This document shows, piece by piece, positions 41,731 to 49,906 of a DNA stretch of 64,000 bases; the first letter of the stretch is position 1; every line of letters begins with the position of its first letter. A program made the translations under genes and the position numbers. The notes beneath the pieces were generated by a model. The model worked only from the letters and a program-made list of their open reading frames with translations. It was not told where the DNA came from and searched no databases. Source of the stretch: Streptomyces litmocidini (GTDB lineage: Bacteria > Actinomycetota > Actinomycetes > Streptomycetales > Streptomycetaceae); NCBI RefSeq assembly GCF_014649755.1, contig NZ_BMTQ01000006.1, positions 335,149-399,148 of the forward strand, in the 5' to 3' direction.

Positions 41731-42468
41731 TCAGCGGGGCTCGAAGTGGAAGGAGCGGATGAAGCAGTCGCGGGGCTGCTCGACGGCGTAGACGATGCAC
41801 TCGAAGAGGGCCTGCGTGGTGAGTTTCTCGTCGGGCGCCGTTCCGTCCCGATTCGCTCCGTCCCATTCCGCGAAGCGCGGGTCCGAGGTCGAGAAGTCGG
41901 GCGGGAAGAGGGAGAAGACGCGGACCCCGGAGGGCCGCAGCCGGCGCGACAGGATGTCCGCGAAGCCCGCCTGGGCGCTCTTCGCCGCCCAGAAGGCCTC
42001 GTGGGCGGCGGAGGCGGAGGCGCCCTCGGCGTCGCGGACGGCGACCATGTTCACGATGTCGGGCCGCAGCGAACCGCGGAGCAGCGGCAGGAAGTGCTTC
42101 ACCATGAGGACCGTGCCGCCGGCCGTCGACTCGATCGTCTCCACGATCTCGGCGTCGCTCGCCGACTCCAGGTCCATGCCGTCGAGCCAGCGCGCGCCGT
42201 TGTTGACCAACAGGTCGATCCGGTCGGTCCGTTCGCCGACCCGGGCCGCGAACTCCCGTATCTCGGCGGGCCTGCTCAGGTCGCAGCCGAAGGCGTGGAT
42301 GCGGTCCCGGGCCGAGCCCACGACCTCGGTACGGGTCCGCTCGGCGGCCTCCACGGTCCGCGCCGACACGTAGACCTCGGCGCCGAGGTGCGCGAATCCG
42401 ACGGCGAGCGCGCGACCGAAATAGCGGGACGCCCCGGTCACGACGACACGCAGATTCTCGAATTTCAT
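41731..42468 (-). CDS. Short-chain dehydrogenase/reductase-like protein lacking the catalytic Tyr
   Basis: A 245-residue Rossmann-fold SDR. The nucleotide-binding loop is VVVTGASRYFGRALA, the NNG motif is LLVNNGARW, and the active-site region reads HEAFWAAKSAQAGFAD. The YxxxK motif is thus FxxxK, with Phe in place of the catalytic Tyr. The usual catalytic Ser before it (in a NISS-like motif) is also missing (NMVAVRDAEG). The protein may catalyse another chemistry or be a binding protein. It is second to the synthetase-like gene in the operon, 52 bases upstream of it. Confidence 0.82.
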   Translation of the reverse strand: MKFENLRVVVTGASRYFGRALAVGFAHLGAEVYVSARTVEAAERTRTEVVGSARDRIHAFGCDLSRPAEIREFAARVGERTDRIDLLVNNGARWLDGMDLESASDAEIVETIESTAGGTVLMVKHFLPLLRGSLRPDIVNMVAVRDAEGASASAAHEAFWAAKSAQAGFADILSRRLRPSGVRVFSLFPPDFSTSDPRFAEWDGANRDGTAPDEKLTTQALFECIVYAVEQPRDCFIRSFHFEPR

Positions 42469-42569
42469 GTGTGTCTGCTCTCCCCACGGATACCGGTGCC
42501 GATCCTTTTCAGCGTGGATTCAGCGTGGCAGAGGAGAGGGGTCGCGGGCCTGGTGAGAAGGGTGCGCGT

Positions 42570-43535
42570 TCACGCCGTTGCGTGGATACGCCAGGGCAGT
42601 TCGAGGCTTTCGAGGACCTCGGCGCGCTTGTGGTGGACGCGGACGCGGTCCGGCGCGGTGGAGACGGTGACGGTGCCGGTGGGGGCGCGGACGGGCCCGC
42701 GCACCGGGGGCACGACGGTTCCGCCGATCGCCCCGGCGGCGGCGAGGGCGGCGGCGCCGGTGAGGGCGAGCCGGGGGTGCCAGCCGCCGACGGTGAGCGC
42801 GCGGACGGCCAGGCCCTCGGGCCCGTCGGCGAAGGCGGCGATCTTGGGGAGCGCGGAGTCCGGGTGGTGCCCGAGGAGCCGGGCGGCCTCGGCGCGGAGC
42901 GCCTGGAGCCGCTCGTACGCCGCGTCCTCGGGGAGGTGCCGCTCGTCGACGAACACGTACGGATTGCCGTACCGCACGAGCGAGACGGGCACGCCGTCGA
43001 GGACGTCGACGGGGCGGCCGGTGGGGAGGGTGCCGGGGGCGGTGGGCGGCCTGAGGAAGCTGAGCGTGTACGTGTCGCCGTACGGCTCGCAGAGCACCGT
43101 GTCCCCCGTGGTCACCGACCGGACGGTGACGGGCTCGCGCCGCCCGTCGGCGACGACACAGGCGAGCAGCGAGTGCCCGCAGCCGGCCCGGAAGTCGAAG
43201 GAGCCGTCGGGGAGGGCCTGGACGAAGCGGTAGCGGAGGGTGGGGGAGGTGGGGTCGTAGAGGGCGATCTTGCCGATGCCGGCGTGGGGGGTCCCGGCGA
43301 GGGCCCGGCGCAACCGCGCGAGCTCGCCCCGCAGGGCGAGGGTGCCGGGGGGAAGCCGATCGCCCCTCAGGACGAGGGTGGGGCCCGGGGCGTCGTGGGC
43401 GCGGACGACGGTGACGGCCGTCGTGGACGGGGGCACCACCGCCCCGCGGGGCGCGGGCCCGCGCGGAGGCGCGGAAGCCCCGGCGGCGGTCTCGGCGGGT
43501 TCGGGACGGGGAGGTCCCGGGACGTCAGGCCGCAC
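42570..43535 (-). CDS. PrpF/DapF-fold isomerase-like protein
   Basis: A 321-residue protein. GPTLVLRGDRLPPG, AGIGKIALYDPTSP and VSLVRYGNPYVFVDERHL match the pattern of PrpF (2-methylaconitate isomerase) and the diaminopimelate-epimerase fold. DFRAGCGHSLLACVV places a Cys where PrpF has its catalytic GNCGN motif. A racemase or isomerase acting on a carboxylic or amino acid is plausible. The GTG at 43535 overlaps the stop of the asparagine-synthetase gene by 11 bases, so both are coupled. The first 35 residues are Pro-rich and may not be conserved. Recognition is from motifs only. Confidence 0.65.
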   Translation of the reverse strand: MRPDVPGPPRPEPAETAAGASAPPRGPAPRGAVVPPSTTAVTVVRAHDAPGPTLVLRGDRLPPGTLALRGELARLRRALAGTPHAGIGKIALYDPTSPTLRYRFVQALPDGSFDFRAGCGHSLLACVVADGRREPVTVRSVTTGDTVLCEPYGDTYTLSFLRPPTAPGTLPTGRPVDVLDGVPVSLVRYGNPYVFVDERHLPEDAAYERLQALRAEAARLLGHHPDSALPKIAAFADGPEGLAVRALTVGGWHPRLALTGAAALAAAGAIGGTVVPPVRGPVRAPTGTVTVSTAPDRVRVHHKRAEVLESLELPWRIHATA

Positions 43536-45324
43536 AGCCCACCGGGATCCGCATGCCCTGGACGACCTCCGTCCAGAGTTCGTGGACGGCGAGGGACCAG
43601 AGCGTCAGGGCCGCCTGCGGGGTGGGGCGGTCCAGGTGCCGCGCCAGGAGCTTCGCCGCCCGGTCCGCGCGGATCTTCCCGCCGAGGACCAGCCGCGCCG
43701 GGGAGAGCATCTCCCGGACCAGGTCCAGCAAGGGGCCGCCGGGGGACAGCATCGCCGCCACCGGCAGGGTGAAGGGCTGCTTCGGGCGGCGGAGGACCGA
43801 CGGCGGCAGCAGCTCCGCACCCGCCTCGTACAGCGCCCGTTTGCCCGTCCGGGCGGCCGCCGGCAGCGAGCGCGCGTGGGTGACCACCGACGGCTGGAGG
43901 AACGGCAGCCGCGCTTCCACCGCCCACGCCATGGAGAGGTGGTCGAGGCGCCGCAGGTGGTACGCGGGGAGCCGCCACCGGGTCTCGAAGGCGGTCATCG
44001 CGGTGAGCCGGTCCGCGCCGACGGCCTCGGCCGAGCGGAGTTCCTGGGTGATGCGGTCGGCGGCGGAGCCCCGGTCGGCGATGTAGGCGCGGTAGTGGGA
44101 GGTGTAGAGGTGCTCCCGTACGAGCCTCGGCGCGGCCGAGAGCGCGTCCGTGTAGGTGTCGGCCCATTCGGGGCCCGCGGCGAGGGCGGCGCGCATCCGG
44201 TCGTATCCGCCGAAGAGTTCGTCGGCGCCGTCGCCGGTGAGGGCGACGGTGAAGCCGTTCTCGCGGACGGCGCGGAAGAGGGCGTAGGTGGAGAGGGCGA
44301 TGGGGTCGGCGTTGGGCTGGCCGAGGTGGCGGACGGTCCGGGTGAGGAGGGAGCCGAGTTCGTCGGGGTCGACGGCGACCTCGTGGTGGACGGTCCGGGC
44401 GCGGCGGGCGACGGAGCGGGCGTGCGCGGCCTCGGAGTCGGGCCACCGGCCGCGGTAGGTGAGGTGGAAGGTGTGCAGCGGCGGCGCGTCGGTCTCGCGG
44501 GCGTGTTCGGCGGCGAGGGCGGTGACGAGTCCGGAGTCGAGGCCGCCGCTGGTGACGGCGCAGACGGGCACGTCGGCGCGGGCGAGCCGGCGCACCTCGT
44601 GGCGCAGGACGTCCTGGGTGTCGCCGTGGGGGGTGGCGCGGCGCGGGCCGCGGCGACGGACGACGGGGGCTGCGCCGGGGCGCACGAGGGCGGTGGCGCC
44701 GGGCGGGAGGACGTCGATGCCGTCGAGCGCGGTGTGGGCGGAGAAGGAGGTGCGGGTGGCGAGGACGGTGTCGAGGGCGTCGTCGCGGGGGGAGATCCGC
44801 ACGCCCTCGAAGGCGAGGAGGGCGGGGATCTCGGAGGCGAAGCGGGTGGAGCCGTCGTGGGGGTCGTGGTGCAGGTGGAGCGGTTTCATGCCCATGTCGT
44901 CGACGGCGAGCACGAGTCGGGTGCTGCCGGGCCGCAGGTCGAGGAGGGCGACGGCGAACATGCCGTCGAGGTGTTCGGCGAAGGCGGGCCCGTACTCGGC
45001 GTAGAGCGCGGGGAGGACGCTGCCGTCGCAGAGGTCGGGGAAGCGGTGGCCGCGGGCGGCGAGGGCGCGGCGGAGTTCGGCGTGGTTGTAGATCTCGCCG
45101 TTGAGCACGGCGAGGACGCCGGGCAGGTGGGGCAGCCGGTAGGGCTGCTGTCCGCCGCGGGGGTCGGTCACGGCGAGCCGGTCGCAGCCGAGCGACCAGC
45201 CGGGCCCGCTGAGCACCTGGTGCTCGTCGGGGCCGCCGTGGCGCTGGCGGGCGGAGACCGCCGCGAGCTGGGCCGGCTCGGGGCGGTCCGCCCCGGCGGC
45301 GAAGGAGCCGAGAATCCTGCACAT
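43525..45324 (-). CDS. Asparagine synthetase-like glutamine amidotransferase (AsnB type)
   Basis: A 599-residue class II glutamine amidotransferase and ATP-pyrophosphatase. Cys2 directly follows the initiator Met (MCRILGSF) as nucleophile. RHGGPDE and LNGEIYNHAELRR belong to the glutaminase domain. The synthetase half has the PP-loop VTSGGLDSGLV and GDGADELFGGYDR. AsnB homologues in biosynthetic clusters amidate carboxylates of intermediates. ATG 45324 has GGAGG eight bases upstream. It heads the minus-strand operon and is divergent from the PIG-L deacetylase gene. Confidence 0.9.
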   Translation of the reverse strand: MCRILGSFAAGADRPEPAQLAAVSARQRHGGPDEHQVLSGPGWSLGCDRLAVTDPRGGQQPYRLPHLPGVLAVLNGEIYNHAELRRALAARGHRFPDLCDGSVLPALYAEYGPAFAEHLDGMFAVALLDLRPGSTRLVLAVDDMGMKPLHLHHDPHDGSTRFASEIPALLAFEGVRISPRDDALDTVLATRTSFSAHTALDGIDVLPPGATALVRPGAAPVVRRRGPRRATPHGDTQDVLRHEVRRLARADVPVCAVTSGGLDSGLVTALAAEHARETDAPPLHTFHLTYRGRWPDSEAAHARSVARRARTVHHEVAVDPDELGSLLTRTVRHLGQPNADPIALSTYALFRAVRENGFTVALTGDGADELFGGYDRMRAALAAGPEWADTYTDALSAAPRLVREHLYTSHYRAYIADRGSAADRITQELRSAEAVGADRLTAMTAFETRWRLPAYHLRRLDHLSMAWAVEARLPFLQPSVVTHARSLPAAARTGKRALYEAGAELLPPSVLRRPKQPFTLPVAAMLSPGGPLLDLVREMLSPARLVLGGKIRADRAAKLLARHLDRPTPQAALTLWSLAVHELWTEVVQGMRIPVGCAA

Positions 45325-45491
45325 GCCGGTCGCCTCCGAATCGACGTACCCGATCGACGCATCCCGCCGACTTACTGGTCACACCCAATGATTTGAATCT
45401 ACCAAGTTTTTGAATGGCGCGTAAGTGCCATGTCCTGTTCACGCCACGACTTGGCCTTGCGACGCCCCTTCCGCCCCAACAGGCTGGCCCC

Positions 45492-46217
45492 ATGGAGGAC
45501 TTCAACCGGACCACCCCCGAGTCCCTGCTCGTCGTCGCCGCGCACCCGGACGACATCGAGTTCTGCGTCAGCGGCACCGTCATGCAGTGGATCGAGCGCG
45601 GCACCCGCGTCACGTACTGCATCGTCACGGACGGCGGCGCGGGCGGTTACGACGAAGCGCTCCCCCGCCAGGCCATGGCGGACCTGCGCCGCGCCGAACA
45701 GGTCCACTCGGCCAAGCTCATCGGCGTCGCCGACGTCCGCTTCCTCGGCTACCCCGACAGCTTCGTGGAGCCCTCCGTGGAGCTCCGCCGCGACCTGTGC
45801 CGGGTCATCCGCGAAGTACGGCCGCAACGCGCCATCGTCCCGTCCCCCGAGATCAACTGGGCCCGCGTCGCCGACCTCCACCCCGACCACCGGGCGGTCG
45901 GGGACGCCTGCCTGCGCGCCGTCTACCCCGAGGCCCGCAACCCCTTCGCCCACCCGGAACTCCTCAAGGAGGAGGGCCTGGAGCCGTGGACCGTCCACGA
46001 GCTGTGGCTGATGACGGGCCCCACCCCCAACCAGTACGTCGACGTCACCTCCGTCTTCGACCGCAAGGTCGAGGCCCTGCGCATCCACACCTCCCAGACG
46101 GCCCACTTCGACGACCTGGCCGGCCTCCTGCGCGACTGGCTCGGCGAGCACGCGACGGCCGGCGGCCTGCCCCCGGGCCGGATGGCCGAGGCCTTCCAGA
46201 TCGTCCACATCGACTGA
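45492..46217 (+). CDS. PIG-L/LmbE family deacetylase (MshB-like)
   Basis: A 241-residue zinc amide hydrolase. VVAAHPDDIEFCVSGT provides the His and Asp ligands, and DLHPDHRAVGDACLRA the third His. MshB of this family removes the acetyl group from GlcNAc-inositol in mycothiol synthesis. The ATG at 45492 immediately precedes the family sequence; an upstream ATG at 45414 would add a leader lying in the promoter region. It is divergent from the asparagine-synthetase operon across about 170 bp that includes an AT-rich patch with two TTTGAAT/TTTTGAAT words. A strong terminator follows. Confidence 0.9.
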   Translation: MEDFNRTTPESLLVVAAHPDDIEFCVSGTVMQWIERGTRVTYCIVTDGGAGGYDEALPRQAMADLRRAEQVHSAKLIGVADVRFLGYPDSFVEPSVELRRDLCRVIREVRPQRAIVPSPEINWARVADLHPDHRAVGDACLRAVYPEARNPFAHPELLKEEGLEPWTVHELWLMTGPTPNQYVDVTSVFDRKVEALRIHTSQTAHFDDLAGLLRDWLGEHATAGGLPPGRMAEAFQIVHID

Positions 46218-46237
46218 CCGCCAGGCGGGCGGCTGCG

Positions 46238-46280
46238 ACGGGAAGAGGCCCGGAGTCATGGACTCCGGGCCTCTTCCCGT
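46238..46280. terminator. Strong bidirectional terminator hairpin
   Basis: Bases 46238-46257 and 46261-46280 form a perfect 20-bp stem with an ATG loop. It lies between the convergent deacetylase and chitinase genes. It is the longest perfect hairpin I found in the window. Confidence 0.85.
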
Positions 46281-46300
46281 ACGGACTCCGCACTACGGGG

Positions 46301-47824
46301 TCAGCAGGCGCCGAGGTCCTGCCAGACGCCCCACTGGCCGGTGGTGCCGGGCTCCTCGCCCGTCGTCCACCACTTGGCCTTCCAGGTGTGGCCCTTGTGC
46401 GAGACCTGCTGGCCGCCGGTGTAGACGGCGGAGGAGGCCCACGGGGCCGCCGTGCACTGGGTGGCGCCGCCGGTGACGGTCAGGGAGAGGACCGCCGCGT
46501 GCCCGGCCGAGGAGCTCGCCCCGTTGACGACGATCTGGTACGTGCCGGAGACCGTGGCCGCCGTGGTGTTCACGGTGAGGGTCGAGGAGCCCCCGGCCGT
46601 CACCGAGGCGGGGCTGAGCGTGGCGGTGACGCCGGCGGGCAGGCCGCCGACCGTGAGGTTCACCGTCTGCGCCGCGCCGGAGGTGACGGCGGTCTTCACC
46701 GTGGCGGAGGTGGAGGCGCCCGCGGTGACGGTGGCGGCGGACGGGGTCGTCGTCACCGAGAAGTCGTCGGCCGGGGCGGTGGTGCCGCTGGTGAAGGGGG
46801 CGAAGAGGTGCGAGAAGTCCCAGGTGTTCTGCTGGATGCCGGAGCAGTTGTCGGCGGCCGCGCCGCCGGCGCAGCTGCCGTTGTCGCGCTGGAGCGCCCA
46901 GAACGAGAGGGTGTTGATGCCCTTGGCGACCGCCCAGTCGTAGACCGTGCGGGCGTTGGCGAGGGTGAAGGTCTCGGCGGGGCCGAAGTCGTCGACGCCG
47001 ATCATCTCGGTGATGCCGACCATGCCCCAGAGCTGGGCGGACGTCTTCGTCGGGTAGAGCCTGGCGAGCTGGTCGTACAGGCCCTGGGCGGCGGTCTTGG
47101 TGTCCGCGGCCATGTCGTGGGCGGCGTTGTCGTAGTAGTCGAAGGTCATCAGGTTGACGACGTCGACCTTCGCGCCGTTGGCGACGGCGTTCCTGAGCAC
47201 CGCGAGCCCGCTGTCGGCGAGGCCGTGGGTGGTCGTCGGCAGGGTGTACGAGATCTGGACCTGGCGGCCGTTGGCCGCGGCCCAGTCCTGGACGACCTTG
47301 ATGGCCTTGTTGCGGCGGTCGATGCCGGCGGCGTTGTCGAGGGAGTCGACCTCGATGTCCATGTCGAGCCGGGTGACGTCGTAGGTCGTGATGACCTTCT
47401 CGTACACGGCGGCGATCTGGTTGACGTCGGTGCAGCTGTCGGCGATCTCGGTGCCGGTGGTGTCGGCCGTGTAGCCGCCGAAGGAGGGGATGACGTCGCC
47501 GCCGCGGGACCGCATGGTCGCGATGTCGGCGCCGAAGGAGGACGGGGCGACCGGCAGGCCGGTGTCGCCGTTCCAGTACGCGGTGCAGGAGCCCTTCGTG
47601 GCGGTCTGGAGGAACGCCATCGTGAGGTGCTTGGCGCCCGACTGCGCGCTGAGGGCGGCCGGGCTCTCCCCGGTCCAGGACTCGAAGTACGGGGCGAAGA
47701 CCCGGGCGGGGAGCGGGGTCGCGGCCTGGGCGGGGGCGGTGGCGACGGCGCCGAGGCCGAGGGCGGCCACGGCGGTCACGGCGGCGGTGAGGGCCGAACG
47801 GAGCGAACGTACGCGTCGTCTCAT
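46301..47824 (-). CDS. Secreted GH18 chitinase with C-terminal chitin-binding module
   Basis: A 507-residue secreted enzyme. A twin-basic signal peptide (RRRVRSLRSALTAAVTAV to APAQAA) leads into a GH18 domain: VFAPYFESWTG, VIPSFGGYTAD, the catalytic DxDxE in RLDMDIEVDS, and FDYYDN. A Thr/Ala-rich Ig-like domain (TVTAGASTSATVKTAVTSGA) links to a CBM5/12-type module ending WWTTGEEPG and WGVWQDLG. It hydrolyses chitin outside the cell. ATG 47824 starts the signal. The promoter region has the two direct repeats typical of streptomycete chitinase genes. Confidence 0.93.
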   Translation of the reverse strand: MRRRVRSLRSALTAAVTAVAALGLGAVATAPAQAATPLPARVFAPYFESWTGESPAALSAQSGAKHLTMAFLQTATKGSCTAYWNGDTGLPVAPSSFGADIATMRSRGGDVIPSFGGYTADTTGTEIADSCTDVNQIAAVYEKVITTYDVTRLDMDIEVDSLDNAAGIDRRNKAIKVVQDWAAANGRQVQISYTLPTTTHGLADSGLAVLRNAVANGAKVDVVNLMTFDYYDNAAHDMAADTKTAAQGLYDQLARLYPTKTSAQLWGMVGITEMIGVDDFGPAETFTLANARTVYDWAVAKGINTLSFWALQRDNGSCAGGAAADNCSGIQQNTWDFSHLFAPFTSGTTAPADDFSVTTTPSAATVTAGASTSATVKTAVTSGAAQTVNLTVGGLPAGVTATLSPASVTAGGSSTLTVNTTAATVSGTYQIVVNGASSSAGHAAVLSLTVTGGATQCTAAPWASSAVYTGGQQVSHKGHTWKAKWWTTGEEPGTTGQWGVWQDLGAC

Positions 47825-47929
47825 GGCAATCCAATGACGGTGGGGGGTACGGGCTGCGGGTGCGCCAACGCCGTTGTCGGGCACGACTGTTGAGGTACGA
47901 AGTAACCCCCGTCACCATGACCGCGTCAA

Positions 47930-47958
47930 TGGCCTGGACCAAACTTGGACTAGACCAA
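47930..47958 (-). promoter_or_regulatory. Chitinase direct repeats / DasR-type elements
   Basis: On the minus strand TTGGTCTAGTCCA (47946-47958) is followed by TTGGTCCAGGCCA (47930-47942), 16 bases apart, about 105-130 bases before the chitinase start. The pattern matches the direct repeats of streptomycete chi promoters and the dre consensus TGGTCTAGACCA, so induction by chitin breakdown products is expected. Confidence 0.75.
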
Positions 47959-48069
47959 TTTGCCGGGCGGTCGTGTGCCGCGCCCGGCGACCACGCGCGC
48001 GTACTGGAACGATGCGCGCGACCGGACCGATCCGGCCCGATGAGCCACGCGCGGCCCCCACCCGCTCCT

Positions 48070-49413
48070 TCAGCGCCCGGACCGGCTCCAGAACCCCCCG
48101 TTCCCTCCCGGGCGGGGCTCCATGGACCAGGCCCCGTCCGCCTCGACGACGAGGAGGCGCGGCCCCCGGGGGAGGTCCCCCTTCCCGCGGCCCCGGTCGC
48201 GCCGGCTGAACCGGTACTCCCAGTGGCCGCCCTTCCGGTGGGCCGCGACGCCGAAGTACCCCTTCTCGTCCTCGTCGCCCTCGAAGCGGAACCTGACGCC
48301 GGTCTCGTCGCCGGTGTACGCCAGGACGTCCGGCCCGTACCCCTCCACCGGCCCGTCGAACGCCCGCAGCGTCGACACCGGCCGCAGCCGGACCATCCAC
48401 CGGCCGCGCGTGTCGACCCTCAGCCGCAACGGCGACTGCCCGTCGTGGTGCAGGACGCCCACCCCGCGCAGGTCGTCCATGCCGCTCCGCATGACCTGCC
48501 GCCACCGGCGCTTGCGGACGGTCAGCGTGACGACGTCCAGGTACCCGGCGCCCTTCTTCACCACGTCGACGGCGAGGAAGCCGCGCGGGAGGGTGAGGCC
48601 GGTCTCGACGTCCTCCTTGCCCTCGCCCTGGAACTCGACGTACGTGAACTCCGGGCCGAATGCGGCGGGGAGGGCGTTGAGACGGCCGAGGGGCACGGCG
48701 ACGGGAGCACCGGAGTACGGGGCGGGGATCCCGGAGTACGGGGCGGGGGCGGCGGCCTTCTCGACGAGGAGGGGCGCGGGAGCGGTCTGCGGAGGCGCGG
48801 CGAGGGGCGCGGGGGCAGCCTGTGGAGGCGTGGCGAGGGGCGCCTCCGCCACGACCTCGTCCTCCTCCCCCGTCTCCTCGTCCGACGCCGAGAAGCCGAA
48901 GTCCGTCGCGAGGGCCGGCAGCCCCGAGTCGTACCCCTGCCCCACCGCCCGGAACTTCCACCCCCCGTTCCTGCGGTAGAACTCGCCCAGCAGGATCGCG
49001 GTCTCCGTCGTCGCGTCCTCCACCGCGTACAGCGCCAACTGCGCCCCGGTGGCCGCGCTCACCGCCCGTACGTACAGGTCCTCGACCTCTCCGAACGTCC
49101 CGCCGTCGCAGGACGCCGCGACCACGACCCGCTCCACGGAGGCCTCGATCCGGCCGGGGTCGATCTCCAGCCAGTCCGCGACGACCCCGCCCTCGCCCCG
49201 GGCCTCCCCCAGGAGCCGTATGCCGCTCCCGGCGTGCTCGGGCTGGTTGTAGAAGACCAGGTCGCCCCGGCCCCTGACCCTGCCGTCCGCGTCGACGAGC
49301 AACGCGGCCGCGTCGACCTTCGGCGCTTCCGCCCCACTGGACCGGCGGACGACGGCGACCCGCATCGGCTCGCCGCCGAGCGGAAGGTTTCCCCCCTTGA
49401 TGATCTGTGTCAT
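48070..49413 (-). CDS. TerD-family protein, two-part
   Basis: A 447-residue protein. The N-terminal 190 residues are a TerD (tellurium-resistance/stress) domain: MTQIIKGGNLPLGGEPMRV, VDAAALLVDADGRVRGRGDL and ETAILLGEFYRRNGGWKFRA. A Pro/Ala-rich linker contains duplicated units (APYSG and PAPL repeats). The C-terminal 170 residues (TYVEFQGEGKEDVETGL, RVDTRGRWMVRLRPV) form a second domain I do not recognise. TerD proteins bind calcium and act in stress responses. ATG 49413 is the family start. It is divergent from an NTF2-like gene. Confidence 0.87.
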   Translation of the reverse strand: MTQIIKGGNLPLGGEPMRVAVVRRSSGAEAPKVDAAALLVDADGRVRGRGDLVFYNQPEHAGSGIRLLGEARGEGGVVADWLEIDPGRIEASVERVVVAASCDGGTFGEVEDLYVRAVSAATGAQLALYAVEDATTETAILLGEFYRRNGGWKFRAVGQGYDSGLPALATDFGFSASDEETGEEDEVVAEAPLATPPQAAPAPLAAPPQTAPAPLLVEKAAAPAPYSGIPAPYSGAPVAVPLGRLNALPAAFGPEFTYVEFQGEGKEDVETGLTLPRGFLAVDVVKKGAGYLDVVTLTVRKRRWRQVMRSGMDDLRGVGVLHHDGQSPLRLRVDTRGRWMVRLRPVSTLRAFDGPVEGYGPDVLAYTGDETGVRFRFEGDEDEKGYFGVAAHRKGGHWEYRFSRRDRGRGKGDLPRGPRLLVVEADGAWSMEPRPGGNGGFWSRSGR

Positions 49414-49485
49414 GCCCGCATCCTGGCAGCGCCGCAGGACTCCCGTCCCGTCGACCGCCGAGGCCATCCGGGGCAAGATGCTGCG

Positions 49486-49869
49486 ATGAACATGAACGGC
49501 GAAGACAGCGTGGCCGAGGCCGTCGAGCGGGAGTTGCAGTTGCTGAGTCCGGCCGGGCGGTCGTCCCGGGCGTTGGCGGATCGGCTCCTCGACCCGGAGT
49601 TCACGGAAGTGGGCACCTCCGGGCGCAGGTGGGACCGCCGGTCGATGCTCGCGGCCCTGCCCGCCATGCAGGGCGCCTCCGAGGACGGACCCCGGTTCGC
49701 GCACTCCGAGATGACCGGCGCCCTCCTGGCACCGGGGCTCGTGCACCTGACCTTCGAGACCGTGCTCGACGGCACGCGAGCCCGGAGGAGCTCGATCTGG
49801 CGGAAGCTGGACGAGGAATCCGGGTGGCGGATGTACTACCACCAGTCCACGCCCGTGCCGGACGCGTGA
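49486..49869 (+). CDS. NTF2-like (DUF4440-type) protein
   Basis: A 127-residue protein with the pattern of DUF4440/SnoaL-like cone-shaped domains: ELQLLSPAGRSSRALADRLLD, DPEFTEVGTSGRRWDRRSM, and a closing SSIWRKLDEESGWRMYYHQSTP. No catalytic residues can be assigned. ATG 49486 and ATG 49492 are both possible starts. It is divergent from the TerD-family gene by about 70 bp. Confidence 0.82.
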   Translation: MNMNGEDSVAEAVERELQLLSPAGRSSRALADRLLDPEFTEVGTSGRRWDRRSMLAALPAMQGASEDGPRFAHSEMTGALLAPGLVHLTFETVLDGTRARRSSIWRKLDEESGWRMYYHQSTPVPDA

Positions 49870-49906
49870 GGCGGTGGGACGTACTTCCCGAGGGGAGGTG
49901 CAGGCC

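Noticed and set aside
43525..45324. Asparagine synthetase as a lasso-peptide cyclase
   Set aside because: No PqqD-like element, leader protease or lasso-type precursor is present. The nearby peptide has a secretion signal instead of a lasso leader, and the AsnB protein keeps Cys2 and full glutaminase motifs.
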